Below are positions 1 to 9,187 of a stretch of 12,141 nt of DNA, piece after piece (positions within the stretch are counted from its first letter, which is position 1; the number at the start of each line of letters is the position of its first letter). The DNA is from Competibacteraceae bacterium UBA2788 (GTDB lineage Bacteria > Pseudomonadota > Gammaproteobacteria > Competibacterales > Competibacteraceae): assembly GCA_002352185.1 (NCBI GenBank), contig DEHY01000096.1, positions 8,310 through 20,450 on the forward strand. Direction: 5' to 3'. The notes beneath the pieces are model-generated. The model worked only from the letters and a program-made list of their open reading frames with translations. It was not told the DNA's origin and made no database searches. The position numbers and the translations under genes are program-made.

Positions 1-1394
1 GCGCGAAAGCCCTGGGCGATGTTTTCCTTGCCGGCGCTGGGGCCGACCGTGCGCTCCTCAATGATCTCGATGGGGCTGACCAGGGCGCCGGCCCGCAGCA
101 GCAGCGCCAAATCGCGGGCCTCGCGGGTGCTGTCCAGCCCGGTGATCTGGAAACGCCGACCCAGCCGGTCGCGGATGGTGGCGACATTGATGACTTCCTC
201 GACGGTAAACGTAGTTTTCTTCAGTTCGCCGTCCACCCGCTTGGTTTCGGTCTTGTTCTCGATGAACACCACGCCCATGCGCTTGCCGATATTGTCCTTG
301 GTGGCGTCCTCAAAGCGCTTGGCGCCCTTGCCGTCCAGGGTAACGTACACCGTGGCTCCGCCATTTTGCGGATCGATACCGGAGGAGGCATCCACAATGG
401 CGTCGCCGGTCAACATCACCCGCTTTTGCAGCAGCACCGGGCGACCGTTGCGATCCTTGTACAGGCGTGAATTGAGCGGAACGCGACCGCTGGTCGCGGC
501 CTGATTCCAGTCGTTCTCCTCATCCGCCAGCCGGAATTCCAGGGTAGCGGTGGCGCCGAGGATTTCCTTGGCGCGTGCGGTGTCCTGCACCCCCGGCAGT
601 TGCACCACGATGCGGTCACTGCCCTGCTGCTGAATGATCGGCTCCGCCACGCCCAGTTCATTCACCCGGTTGCGCAGAGTGGTAATATTCTGTTGCAGGG
701 CGAAATCGCGCTTTTCCTTAATCTCGCGCTCGCCGAGCGTCAGCTTGAGACTGAGCGGGCCGGGTTGGCTCTGTTGCAGGCCGGACAGGTTCTTCCGCAG
801 CGCTTGCGCGGCTTTGTCGCGTTCCGCCGCATCCTTGAACTCGACCTGCACCCCGCCCGCCGCCACTCGTCCGACCGAGGCATACAGCACTTTTTCGCTG
901 CGCAACTGGGCACGAACTTCGTCGACATAGCTATCCTCGATCTGCTTGATGGTGGCGTCCATATCCACCTGCATCAGGAAATGCACGCCGCCGCGCAGAT
1001 CCAGACCGAGATACATCGGATTCAGGCCCAGCGCCCGCATGAACCCCGGCGCCGCCGAGGCCAGATTGAGAGCGACGATATAATCGCGGCCCAATTGATC
1101 CTTGAGGATGTCAGCGGCCTTGAGCTGCGCATCCGGGTCGGCAAAGCGGATCAGCAGGCGACCTTCTTGCAGCTCCAGACGCTTGCTGGGCAGCTTTTGG
1201 GCGTCGAGCAGGGCGGCGACCCGATTCTGCAAGGTGGGATCAACCGCGATATTGGCTCTGGCCCCGGAGATTTGCACCGCCGGGTCTTCGCCGAACAGGT
1301 TGGGCAGGGCGAAAATCAGGCCCCACAGCATCACCAGCCCAATCAGCAGATATTTCCACAAAGGGTATTGATTCAGAGTGTACGGAGTGGACAT
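1..1394 (-). CDS. secD: Protein translocase subunit SecD, C-terminus cut by window edge
   Basis: SecD is the inner-membrane subunit that works with SecF and YajC to pull exported proteins through SecYEG using the proton gradient. Read on the minus strand from ATG at 1394, 464 codons are open to the left edge; E. coli SecD has 615 residues, so the C-terminal membrane domain is outside. Visible parts: a first membrane segment at about residues 13-31, the family motif LGLDLRGGVHFLMQVD at about 129-144, the periplasmic P1 domain, and at the end the stretch IIEERTVGPSAGKENIAQG that leads into the second membrane helix. The gene lies 46 nt behind yajC, in the canonical tgt-yajC-secD order. No strong Shine-Dalgarno sequence precedes the ATG, which suggests translational coupling or a weak site. 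There is no frameshift in the visible part. Confidence 0.97.
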   Translation of the reverse strand, partial: MSTPYTLNQYPLWKYLLIGLVMLWGLIFALPNLFGEDPAVQISGARANIAVDPTLQNRVAALLDAQKLPSKRLELQEGRLLIRFADPDAQLKAADILKDQLGRDYIVALNLASAAPGFMRALGLNPMYLGLDLRGGVHFLMQVDMDATIKQIEDSYVDEVRAQLRSEKVLYASVGRVAAGGVQVEFKDAAERDKAAQALRKNLSGLQQSQPGPLSLKLTLGEREIKEKRDFALQQNITTLRNRVNELGVAEPIIQQQGSDRIVVQLPGVQDTARAKEILGATATLEFRLADEENDWNQAATSGRVPLNSRLYKDRNGRPVLLQKRVMLTGDAIVDASSGIDPQNGGATVYVTLDGKGAKRFEDATKDNIGKRMGVVFIENKTETKRVDGELKKTTFTVEEVINVATIRDRLGRRFQITGLDSTREARDLALLLRAGALVSPIEIIEERTVGPSAGKENIAQGFR

Positions 1395-1440
1395 GACGCA
1401 GCATTTTCCGCAGCGCGCCAGGCGGCGCGCCGGCGTTGGA

Positions 1441-1788
1441 TTAGAGAGTGCCTTTGTAGGTGCCTTTGGGCATCAGCGATCCTAAAGCCTGCTTCTGAAT
1501 CCTGATTTGGACACCGTCGGCGATCTCCACTTGCAGGAAATTTTCGCCCACATCGGTGACGCGGCCCAATACGCCGCCGCCAGTCACCACCTCGTCGCCT
1601 TTCTTGATGGCGTCCACCATCTGCTTATGTTCCTTGGCGCGCTTGGTCTGCGGGCGGATCAGCAGGAAGTAGAAGGCGACGATCAGGATGATCGGAAACA
1701 GCAGGTTCATCAGACCCATTTCGCTCGAAGGGCCGCCGGCGGTCTGAGCCATGGCGTCCTGGATCAGAAAGTTCAGGATGTTTTCCAT
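1441..1788 (-). CDS. yajC: Sec translocon accessory subunit YajC
   Basis: YajC is a small single-span inner-membrane protein of the SecDF-YajC subcomplex. The 115-residue product has the usual family length. It has a membrane helix at about residues 26-44 with a typical polar start, then the conserved basic stretch RPQTKRAKEHKQM (45-57) and the GDEVVTGGGVLGRV motif (64-77) of the cytosolic domain. The ATG at 1788 is supported by GAGGAA at 1795-1800 (minus strand), 6 nt upstream. The gene sits 74 nt behind tgt and 46 nt ahead of secD. The family and context leave little doubt. Confidence 0.97.
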   Translation of the reverse strand: MENILNFLIQDAMAQTAGGPSSEMGLMNLLFPIILIVAFYFLLIRPQTKRAKEHKQMVDAIKKGDEVVTGGGVLGRVTDVGENFLQVEIADGVQIRIQKQALGSLMPKGTYKGTL

Positions 1789-1794
1789 TGGGAA

Positions 1795-1800
1795 TTCCTC
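1795..1800 (-). promoter_or_regulatory. Ribosome binding site of yajC
   Basis: GAGGAA on the minus strand, 6 nt before the yajC ATG. It is the clearest Shine-Dalgarno sequence in the argH-tgt-yajC-secD cluster. Confidence 0.7.
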
Positions 1801-1862
1801 GGAATTAAACCGTATGCGCCGCTACGCCCCAGAGTGGAATGGCCTAGCGCCGCCACGCCTTT

Positions 1863-4399
<2,537 letters not shown>

Positions 4400-4417
4400 G
4401 TGTCATTGTCTTGGTAT

Positions 4418-4482
4418 GCCCAACGGGCGCGAATTGAGCGGTGTCCGCTCGAACAAGAGTTCGACGGCGCGAAGCGCCGCTC
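4418..4482 (-). promoter_or_regulatory. Hairpin-rich 5' leader of argH
   Basis: Four perfect short inverted repeats lie almost back to back. In argH-sense order they are CGGCGC-TTC-GCGCCG (4479-4465), TCGAAC-TCTT-GTTCGA (4464-4449), GAGCGG-ACA-CCGCTC (4450-4436) and GCCC-GTT-GGGC (4428-4418). The second and third share two bases. A second GAGCGG at 4482-4477 could compete for the same CCGCTC arm, so two mutually exclusive folds are possible. No U-run follows any stem, so these are not ordinary intrinsic terminators. The last stem ends 18 nt before the argH ATG. The structures are seen in the sequence; any regulatory role is inference. Confidence 0.45.
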
Positions 4483-4498
4483 GCAAACGGTCTGGCAG

Positions 4499-4526
4499 AT
4501 TGAAGGGTTATGCATCAAGGACTCAA
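4499..4526 (-). promoter_or_regulatory. argH: Possible sigma70-type promoter for argH
   Basis: On the minus strand TTGAGT (4526-4521) and TTCAAT (4504-4499) are separated by 16 nt. Each matches four of six consensus bases. A start near 4492 would place the hairpin cluster at the head of the transcript. This is a weak match and other hexamers are possible. Confidence 0.3.
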
Positions 4527-4538
4527 CACTCCGTTGCT

Positions 4539-4593
4539 ATTCGACTTTACCAGCAAGAGAGGATCATCAAATACCCTGAATCTAAAGTCGAAT
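4539..4593. repeat. 11-bp perfect inverted repeat spanning the DUF3291 break
   Basis: ATTCGACTTTA at 4539-4549 and TAAAGTCGAAT at 4583-4593 are exact reverse complements separated by 33 nt. They flank the point where similarity to DUF3291 fades and the stop codon appears. There are no target duplications or transposon-like ends visible. Confidence 0.6.
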
Positions 4594-4738
4594 CCCCTTC
4601 TTCCGTTTGAAGGCGCCAGACAAATCCCGGGGCACGATCAGCGATGGAGTTGATTTCGTCCAGGCGCGAAACAAAGCCCTCCATAAATTTGGACTTCATT
4701 TCGTCCTTGGCCAGGGCGACATTTACCTGGATTGCGCC
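4547..4738 (-). pseudogene. DUF3291-family remnant, no start codon and 3' end lost
   Basis: Directly behind the TAA of the DUF1269 gene, and in the same frame, 63 codons stay open to a TAA at 4549-4547. The reading frame contains QVNVALAKDEM, then FMEGFVSRLDEINSIADRAP and PGFVWRLQTEEGDST, which match the N-terminal half of DUF3291 proteins (uncharacterised, usually about 150 residues). No ATG, GTG or TTG stands at the expected N-terminus. An ATC five bases after an AAGG (4740-4737) sits where the start would be, as if ATG had mutated. After GDST several residues of the family appear deleted; LDSGYLMILSCW may be what is left of the next strand before the stop. A short SVESL in another frame (4530-4516) may be further debris, but this is weak. 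The break coincides with an 11-bp inverted repeat. The family match is from memory of its conserved pattern. Confidence 0.7.
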
Positions 4739-5251
4739 TTACGGGAATGCGGGAATCGTCGGTTCCGTGCCTTCGGGTTGCGCCTCCGGGTGGTGCGTCG
4801 TGACCAGTTCGGTGATCGATTTAACCCGGTCGCGCGGCACGTCGATCATCATCAGCAGTTCGCCCCGTTCGATGGCTTCTTCAAACGGCTTCAGCCGGGT
4901 GTTGCCGACGTTCAGCCCCACCATCCCGCTGAGCCATACCCCCACGCTGGCGCCAGCCAACCCGCCGGCCAGGACAATCCCGCCCCCCGCCACCACCAGA
5001 CTCACCGGACCGAGCGCGACTGCGACCAGGCCCGCGAGTGTGCCGACCGTGCCGCCGAGCGCCAGACCTCGCTCCATCGCGGGGATAAAATCGCTCTTCT
5101 GCAAAAACGAGGCTTCAGGCAGATCCTCAAGCGGTGTGCCGCGCTTGGCCAGGATGTGGATATGGCGTTCTTCAACGCGCGCGAGCAGCAGCTCATCCAC
5201 GATCTTTTTCGCCACGTCGATGTGTGGAACCAGGAAATAGATGCGCTTCAT
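4739..5251 (-). CDS. DUF1269-family protein with glycine-rich membrane segment
   Basis: This is a 170-residue protein of unknown function. It starts MKRIYFLVPHIDVAKKIVDE, followed by LLLARVEERHIHILAKR, DLPEASFLQKSDFIPAMERG, then a long glycine- and alanine-rich hydrophobic stretch (about residues 63-115, glycine-zipper style, enough for one or two membrane passes), a second soluble part (FEEAIERGELLMMIDVPRDR) and the tail HHPEAQPEGTEPTIPAFP. The pattern is that of the DUF1269 proteins common in gammaproteobacteria. The ATG at 5251 is chosen over a TTG two codons upstream because AAGGAG (5264-5259) lies 7 nt before it. The gene is divergent from the ABC exporter and is followed by the DUF3291 remnant. 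A role in envelope or stress biology is often suspected for the family, but nothing here proves it. Confidence 0.85.
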   Translation of the reverse strand: MKRIYFLVPHIDVAKKIVDELLLARVEERHIHILAKRGTPLEDLPEASFLQKSDFIPAMERGLALGGTVGTLAGLVAVALGPVSLVVAGGGIVLAGGLAGASVGVWLSGMVGLNVGNTRLKPFEEAIERGELLMMIDVPRDRVKSITELVTTHHPEAQPEGTEPTIPAFP

Positions 5252-5258
5252 TTTCAAT

Positions 5259-5264
5259 CTCCTT
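5259..5264 (-). promoter_or_regulatory. Ribosome binding site of the DUF1269 gene
   Basis: AAGGAG on the minus strand, 7 nt before the ATG at 5251. It decides that start over the in-frame TTG at 5257, which would be only 1 nt from it. Confidence 0.75.
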
Positions 5265-5367
5265 ACATTTGGGCGGATTATTGTTTAGCCTAGTCCAGCC
5301 TGCGGTTTCTACAAGCGCCGACCGCCTGGAATGACCTGATAAACCCTGATCCGACGCAGAGGACTTC

Positions 5368-6312
5368 ATGCACGCCGTGCCGGTCATTCTGGCCGAGGAA
5401 CTGACTCGCTGCTTTGGCGCGTTCATCGCCGTCAACCGGATCCAAGTCACCGTTCAGCCGGGCGAAGTCTTCGGCCTGCTCGGCGCCAACGGCGCTGGCA
5501 AGACCACCGCCATTCGGATGCTGTGCGGGATGTTGCCGCCGACCGCCGGACGGATTCAGGTGGCTGGAGTGGACATGGTGCGATATGCCCGCCGTGCGCG
5601 CGGCCAGATTGGCTATGTCGCGCAACGATTCTCCCTCTACGGCGATCTGACCGTGCTGGAAAATCTCAAATTGCAAGCCGGCCTGTACGGGCTGACCGGC
5701 GACCGCCGCCGTGACCGCCTGGCAGAGGTGTTGCGCCTGCTGGATTTGAGCGACCGCCGGGAGGTCATGGCCGGCGCGTTGCCGCTGGGCTACAAGCAGC
5801 GGCTGGGACTGGCGGCGGCGCTGCTGCATGAACCCCGGGTGCTGTTTCTGGACGAGCCGACTTCGGGTGTGGATCCGATGGCCCGGCAGCGGTTCTGGGA
5901 GCTGATTTACGCGCTGGCCGATGGTGGCATCGGCATCCTGGTCACAACGCACTACATGGACGAAGCGCTGTTCTGCGACCGGCTGGCGTTGATGCAGGCG
6001 GGCCGCATCGTCGCCGAAGGGACGCCGGACGAACTGCTGCGCCGACCGTTGCCGACGCCGATTCTGGCCCTGGACAGCCCCGACGCCGTAGCGTTTGAAC
6101 AACTGGCGCAACGCTGGCCGGAAGTGCGTGAGATCATTCCTCATGCCGGTCAGCTGCGCATCCGTCTGCACGCCGGAACTGATCTGGCGGCGCTGCGGAT
6201 GCGGCTGGATGCGGTCGCGGCGGAACATCATCTGACGGTCACCGGCGTGCGGCCTGTCGCGCCGGAATTGGAAGACATATTCGTGGCGGTGCTGGAGGAG
6301 AACGAGGGTTGA
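5368..6312 (+). CDS. ABC-2 type exporter, ATP-binding subunit (YbhF-like, single domain)
   Basis: This 314-residue cytosolic ATPase is predicted to drive the two membrane subunits encoded directly downstream. Motifs in order: Walker A GANGAGKTT (39-47), Q-loop Gln86 in YVAQRFSLYGDLTV, a degenerate signature LPLGYKQRL (138-146) in place of LSGGQ, Walker B with VLFLDEPTSGVDP (158-170, Glu163 catalytic), and the H-loop His195 in TTHYMDEA. The variant signature and HEPRVLFLDEPTSGVDP are typical of the YbhF/drug-exporter branch. E. coli YbhF carries two such domains in one chain; here there is one. The ATG at 5368 is preceded by AGAGGA at 5358-5363. The stop TGA overlaps the next gene's start as TTGA. 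The substrate is unknown; small drugs or hydrophobic cations would be a guess from the family. Confidence 0.92.
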   Translation: MHAVPVILAEELTRCFGAFIAVNRIQVTVQPGEVFGLLGANGAGKTTAIRMLCGMLPPTAGRIQVAGVDMVRYARRARGQIGYVAQRFSLYGDLTVLENLKLQAGLYGLTGDRRRDRLAEVLRLLDLSDRREVMAGALPLGYKQRLGLAAALLHEPRVLFLDEPTSGVDPMARQRFWELIYALADGGIGILVTTHYMDEALFCDRLALMQAGRIVAEGTPDELLRRPLPTPILALDSPDAVAFEQLAQRWPEVREIIPHAGQLRIRLHAGTDLAALRMRLDAVAAEHHLTVTGVRPVAPELEDIFVAVLEENEG

Positions 6313-7412
6313 ACTGGCAGCATGTTCGGGCCATCGCCCGCAAGGAATGGTGGCATCTGTTGCGCGATGCCCGCAGTCTGGCGCTGATCCTGCTCATGCC
6401 CAGCATGCTGCTGTTCCTGTTCGGCTACGCCATTCGTCTGGATTTGCAAAACGCGCCCATCGCTATCGTTCAGGAATCCCGCGACGCCGCCACTGAAGAA
6501 TTGGCCGCCCGCTTCGCCGCCAGCCGGGCGTTTAAGGTCGTGTTGCGCTCCAGTGACCGCCGCGACGCCGCTCTTGCCTTGCAGCAGGGTAAAATCTGGG
6601 CGGCGGTGATTTTCCCTTCCGATTACGCCCGGCAGCGGGAGCGCGGCGCGGCGCGGATTCAATTATTGCTGGATGGAGTGGACGCCAATACCGCCCGGCT
6701 GTTGCGCAACTACGCGCTGGCGCTGGTGAACGATGATTTGCTGCGCCAGGGCGGCCAGCCGCCGATCCGCATTGAGGATCGCACCTGGTTCAACGAAACC
6801 AAGGAAAGCCGGCTGGCGATCATTCCCGGCGTCATCGCCATGGTGATGGCGGTGGTTGGGGCGTTGATGACCTCGCTGACCATCGCCAAGGAGATGGAGC
6901 AGGGCAATCTGGTGATGCTGCGCACCACGCCGCTGACCCGCCGTGAATTCCTGCTCGGCAAGCTGCTGCCGTATCTGGTGATCGGCCTGCTTGATCTGGC
7001 AATAGCCGTGGCGGTGGCGATGTTCGTATTCGAGATGCCCCTGCGCGGTTCGCTGCCGGTTCTGATGCTGCTGTCGACGCTGTTTCTGCTGGTGGTGATG
7101 CTGCAAGGTGCGCTGATTTCCATCAGCGCCGGCAATCAGTTGCTGGCCAGCCAGATGGCCCTGCTCAGTACCTTTCTGCCGGCGTTCCTGCTGTCGGGTT
7201 TTATCTTCGCCATCGAGAACATGCCGACCGTGTTGCAGTATCTCACCCTAGCGGTGCCGGCCCGCTACTACGTCGCATTGTCGCGGGCGATCTTCCTCAA
7301 GGGCGTCACCCCGCTGCTGCTGTGGACTCAGGTGGCCGCGCTGCTGGTGATATTGCTGGTATTGCTGCGGCTGACGCTGGTCCGGTCGAAGAAACTGGGG
7401 TTGCTGCCGTGA
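6309..7412 (+). CDS. ABC-2 type exporter, permease subunit 1 (YbhS/YbhR-like)
   Basis: This 367-residue inner-membrane subunit is expected to form a heterodimer with the next gene's product. The layout is that of ABC-2 permeases: one membrane helix at about 23-41, a large periplasmic domain (about 42-168) that ends in the family's WFNE motif (160-163), and five more helices near 170-193, 221-243, 250-274, 284-303 and 340-355. Between helices two and three lies the cytosolic coupling region KEMEQGNLVMLRTTPLTRRE. The conserved FIFAIENMP and VPARYY motifs are present near 298-321. The start is a TTG at 6309 overlapping the ATPase stop (TTGA), with GAGGAG and GAGGG close upstream; the next ATG would remove the start of helix one. 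The overlap indicates translational coupling. It is a divergent paralogue of the following gene. Confidence 0.9.
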   Translation: MNWQHVRAIARKEWWHLLRDARSLALILLMPSMLLFLFGYAIRLDLQNAPIAIVQESRDAATEELAARFAASRAFKVVLRSSDRRDAALALQQGKIWAAVIFPSDYARQRERGAARIQLLLDGVDANTARLLRNYALALVNDDLLRQGGQPPIRIEDRTWFNETKESRLAIIPGVIAMVMAVVGALMTSLTIAKEMEQGNLVMLRTTPLTRREFLLGKLLPYLVIGLLDLAIAVAVAMFVFEMPLRGSLPVLMLLSTLFLLVVMLQGALISISAGNQLLASQMALLSTFLPAFLLSGFIFAIENMPTVLQYLTLAVPARYYVALSRAIFLKGVTPLLLWTQVAALLVILLVLLRLTLVRSKKLGLLP

Positions 7413-8491
7413 ATGCGGCGCACGCCAGTCTGATCCGGCTGCGTACTCTGCTGGGCAAGGAATTTCTGCAACTGCTGCGCGATCCACGGATGCGGTTTTC
7501 GATGCTGGCGCCGCCGCTGTTTCAATTGATGGTGTTCGGCTACGCCGCCAGCTTCGATGTCCGCCACGCCGAAATCGCGGCAGTGGATCAGGCACGGACG
7601 CCCGCCACCCGCGCCTTGCTGGCGGCGGTGACGGCCACCGGCCATTTCACCATGCATAATTTCCCAGATATGGCTCCGGCCAAGGTGGCTCTGGATCGAG
7701 GCGAAATCCGCGCCATTTTGCGCTTTGCGCCCGATTTTGAGCGGCGGCGCGTGGTGCAAATCATCTCGGACGGTTCGGATTCCAACAGCGCCCAGATGAT
7801 CGCCGGGCAATTGAGTCAGACCTTGCAACAGAGCGCCCGGCTGAGCGCCGGCATCGATCCGCCGGCGCAAATCGAAGAACGGGCCTGGTTCAATGAGAAT
7901 CTGGATGATCGGTCCTATTTTGTGCCCGGTATCATCGCCACGATTGTGCTGATCATTACAGTGATTCTGACGGCGATGACCGTTGTCCGCGAGCGGGAGT
8001 TCGGCACGCTGGAACGCCTGCTGGTAACGCCGATTGCCCGACTGGAATTTCTGATCGGCAAGCTGGCGGCCGTCGCTGCCGTCGGGCTGTTCGACGTGGC
8101 GCTGATTAGCCTGATTGCGGTGGCGTGGTTCGATGTGCCGTTCCGGGGCAACGTGATCGATCTGCTGGCAGGCAGTCTGCTGTTCCTGATGAGCGCCTTG
8201 GGCATCGGTCTGCTGATTTCCAGTTATGCGGAAACCCAGCAACAGGCGCAATTGCTGGCGTTCTTCGTCATTCAGCCGATGGTGATGCTGTCGGGTTTCG
8301 CCTTTCCGATAGCCAACATGCCGGAAGGGGTGCAATGGCTGACCTGGCTGGATCCACTGCGCTATTACCTAGTGGTGATCCGCGATGTGTTTCTCAAGGG
8401 CAGCGGCATGGGCGCGCACGGCTTCGAGTACGCGATGATGGCATTGCTGGGCAGCGGAGCACTGTTGTTGAGTCTGGCGCGGGTCAAATAG
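7409..8491 (+). CDS. ABC-2 type exporter, permease subunit 2 (YbhR/YbhS-like)
   Basis: This 360-residue second permease has the same plan as subunit 1: a first helix near 30-46, a periplasmic domain with AWFNEN (159-164), then helices near 171-192, 215-240, 250-272, 280-302 and 340-355. The coupling region VREREFGTLERLLVTP (193-208) matches the family better than its equivalent in subunit 1. FAFPIANMP (297-305) and LDPLRYYLVVIRDVFLKG (314-331) follow. The frame is open upstream to 7322, but that part lies within subunit 1; the GTG at 7409 overlaps the subunit 1 stop as GTGA and gives the normal family length. All three exporter genes are therefore translationally coupled. No HlyD-type adaptor gene is adjacent, although it commonly accompanies this exporter type. 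Confidence 0.9.
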   Translation: MNAAHASLIRLRTLLGKEFLQLLRDPRMRFSMLAPPLFQLMVFGYAASFDVRHAEIAAVDQARTPATRALLAAVTATGHFTMHNFPDMAPAKVALDRGEIRAILRFAPDFERRRVVQIISDGSDSNSAQMIAGQLSQTLQQSARLSAGIDPPAQIEERAWFNENLDDRSYFVPGIIATIVLIITVILTAMTVVREREFGTLERLLVTPIARLEFLIGKLAAVAAVGLFDVALISLIAVAWFDVPFRGNVIDLLAGSLLFLMSALGIGLLISSYAETQQQAQLLAFFVIQPMVMLSGFAFPIANMPEGVQWLTWLDPLRYYLVVIRDVFLKGSGMGAHGFEYAMMALLGSGALLLSLARVK

Positions 8492-8496
8492 TCGTT

Positions 8497-8502
8497 AAGG
8501 AG
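8497..8502 (+). promoter_or_regulatory. moaD: Ribosome binding site of moaD
   Basis: AAGGAG 7 nt before the moaD ATG, inside the 18-nt gap after the permease stop. It shows that moaD is translated independently of the exporter although probably co-transcribed with it. Confidence 0.75.
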
Positions 8503-8509
8503 ATCGTTT

Positions 8510-8743
8510 ATGGCTGTTCGCATCAAATATTTCGCCAGTTTGCGCGACCGTCTGGGCCGGGCTGAGGATCGGCTGGATCCTGCCGTTGCATTAACCGTCG
8601 CAGAGGTGTGGGCGACACTGTGGCCGGATACGCCCTTGCCGCCAAACACGCTGGCGGCGGTGAACATGGAGTACGCCAGCCCGGAGCAGACGGTGCGTGA
8701 CGGCGATGAGGTGGCGTTTTTTCCACCAGTGACGGGAGGATGA
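8510..8743 (+). CDS. moaD: Molybdopterin synthase sulfur-carrier subunit MoaD
   Basis: MoaD is a ubiquitin-fold sulfur carrier. Its C-terminal glycine is adenylated and thiocarboxylated, then gives sulfur to precursor Z within the MoaD-MoaE synthase to make molybdopterin. The product has 77 residues (E. coli 81), begins with the beta strand VRIKYFASLRDRLG, contains AAVNMEYA and DGDEVAFFPPVTGG, and ends in the required Gly-Gly. It starts 18 nt behind the second exporter permease and ends 3 nt before moaE. ThiS and other carriers share the fold, but the PPVTGG end and the adjacent moaE settle the assignment. moaA, moaB and moaC are not in the window. Confidence 0.95.
   Translation: MAVRIKYFASLRDRLGRAEDRLDPAVALTVAEVWATLWPDTPLPPNTLAAVNMEYASPEQTVRDGDEVAFFPPVTGG
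8734..8740 (+). promoter_or_regulatory. moaE: Ribosome binding site of moaE
   Basis: GGGAGGA within the last codons of moaD, 6 nt before the ATG at 8747. It excludes the overlapping ATG at 8740, which would open a different, non-homologous frame. Confidence 0.75.
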
Positions 8744-8746
8744 AGG

Positions 8747-9187
8747 ATGAAGGTCGAACTGCGGGCAACGCCCTTCGACCCACTGCTGGAACTGGGGTGT
8801 TATCAGGCGGGCCTGGACGAACGTTTGTCGGGCCGGTACGGCGCGACGGCGATTTTTATCGGCACGATGCGCGACTTCAACGACGGCGACACGGTGCAGG
8901 AGATGACGCTGGAACACTATCCCGGCATGACCGAGCGCCACTTGCAGCGGATCGTTGAATCAGCGGCGCGGGAATGGCCGCTGCTGGACGCGCTGCTGAT
9001 CCACCGCATTGGCGCATTGCAGCCGAACGATCCGATTGTGCTGGCGGCAGTGTGGTCGGCGCAGCGGGCGGAGGCGTTCGCGGCCTGCCGCTTCATCATG
9101 GAGGAACTGAAATCGAAAGCGCCGTTCTGGAAGCGTGAAAGGACCGCTGCCGGCCCGCGCTGGGTGGCGCACAACACGCCGGGCTGA
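8747..9187 (+). CDS. moaE: Molybdopterin synthase catalytic subunit MoaE
   Basis: MoaE is the large subunit of molybdopterin synthase; it binds precursor Z (cPMP) and receives sulfur from the MoaD tail. The product has 146 residues, close to E. coli MoaE (150). Conserved blocks are GATAIFIGTMRDFNDG (32-47), LEHYPGMTERHL (55-66), IHRIGALQPND (85-95), and the active-site stretch LKSKAPFWKRE (121-131). Lys122 and Lys129 correspond to the catalytic Lys119 and Lys126 of E. coli. The start follows the moaD stop by 3 nt, so both subunits are made together. It closes the five-gene plus-strand cluster. A GC-rich hairpin without a T-run (9203-9218) lies behind it. Confidence 0.96.
   Translation: MKVELRATPFDPLLELGCYQAGLDERLSGRYGATAIFIGTMRDFNDGDTVQEMTLEHYPGMTERHLQRIVESAAREWPLLDALLIHRIGALQPNDPIVLAAVWSAQRAEAFAACRFIMEELKSKAPFWKRERTAAGPRWVAHNTPG

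Noticed and set aside
600..1505. Plus-strand open frame opposite secD and the end of yajC
   Set aside because: It crosses the secD-yajC boundary and mirrors their codons; no recognisable domain.
4607..5293. Plus-strand open frame opposite DUF1269 and the DUF3291 remnant
   Set aside because: The minus strand carries recognisable DUF1269 and DUF3291 patterns and a good ribosome site; this frame shows neither.
5252..5367. Promoters in the divergent DUF1269-exporter gap
   Set aside because: The best minus-strand pair, TTGTAG-16-TAGGCT, matches the consensus poorly, and nothing better was seen on the plus strand.
5290..6231. Minus-strand open frame opposite the exporter ATPase
   Set aside because: The opposite strand has complete Walker A, Walker B and H-loop motifs. 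This frame is a Gln/Arg-rich shadow.
7322..7408. Upstream extension of exporter permease 2
   Set aside because: It lies within permease 1. The GTGA overlap at 7409-7412 gives the normal family length and N-terminus.
7328..8335. Minus-strand open frame of 335 codons opposite exporter permease 2
   Set aside because: Composition is His/Gln/Arg-rich without a domain; the plus strand encodes a complete ABC-2 permease.
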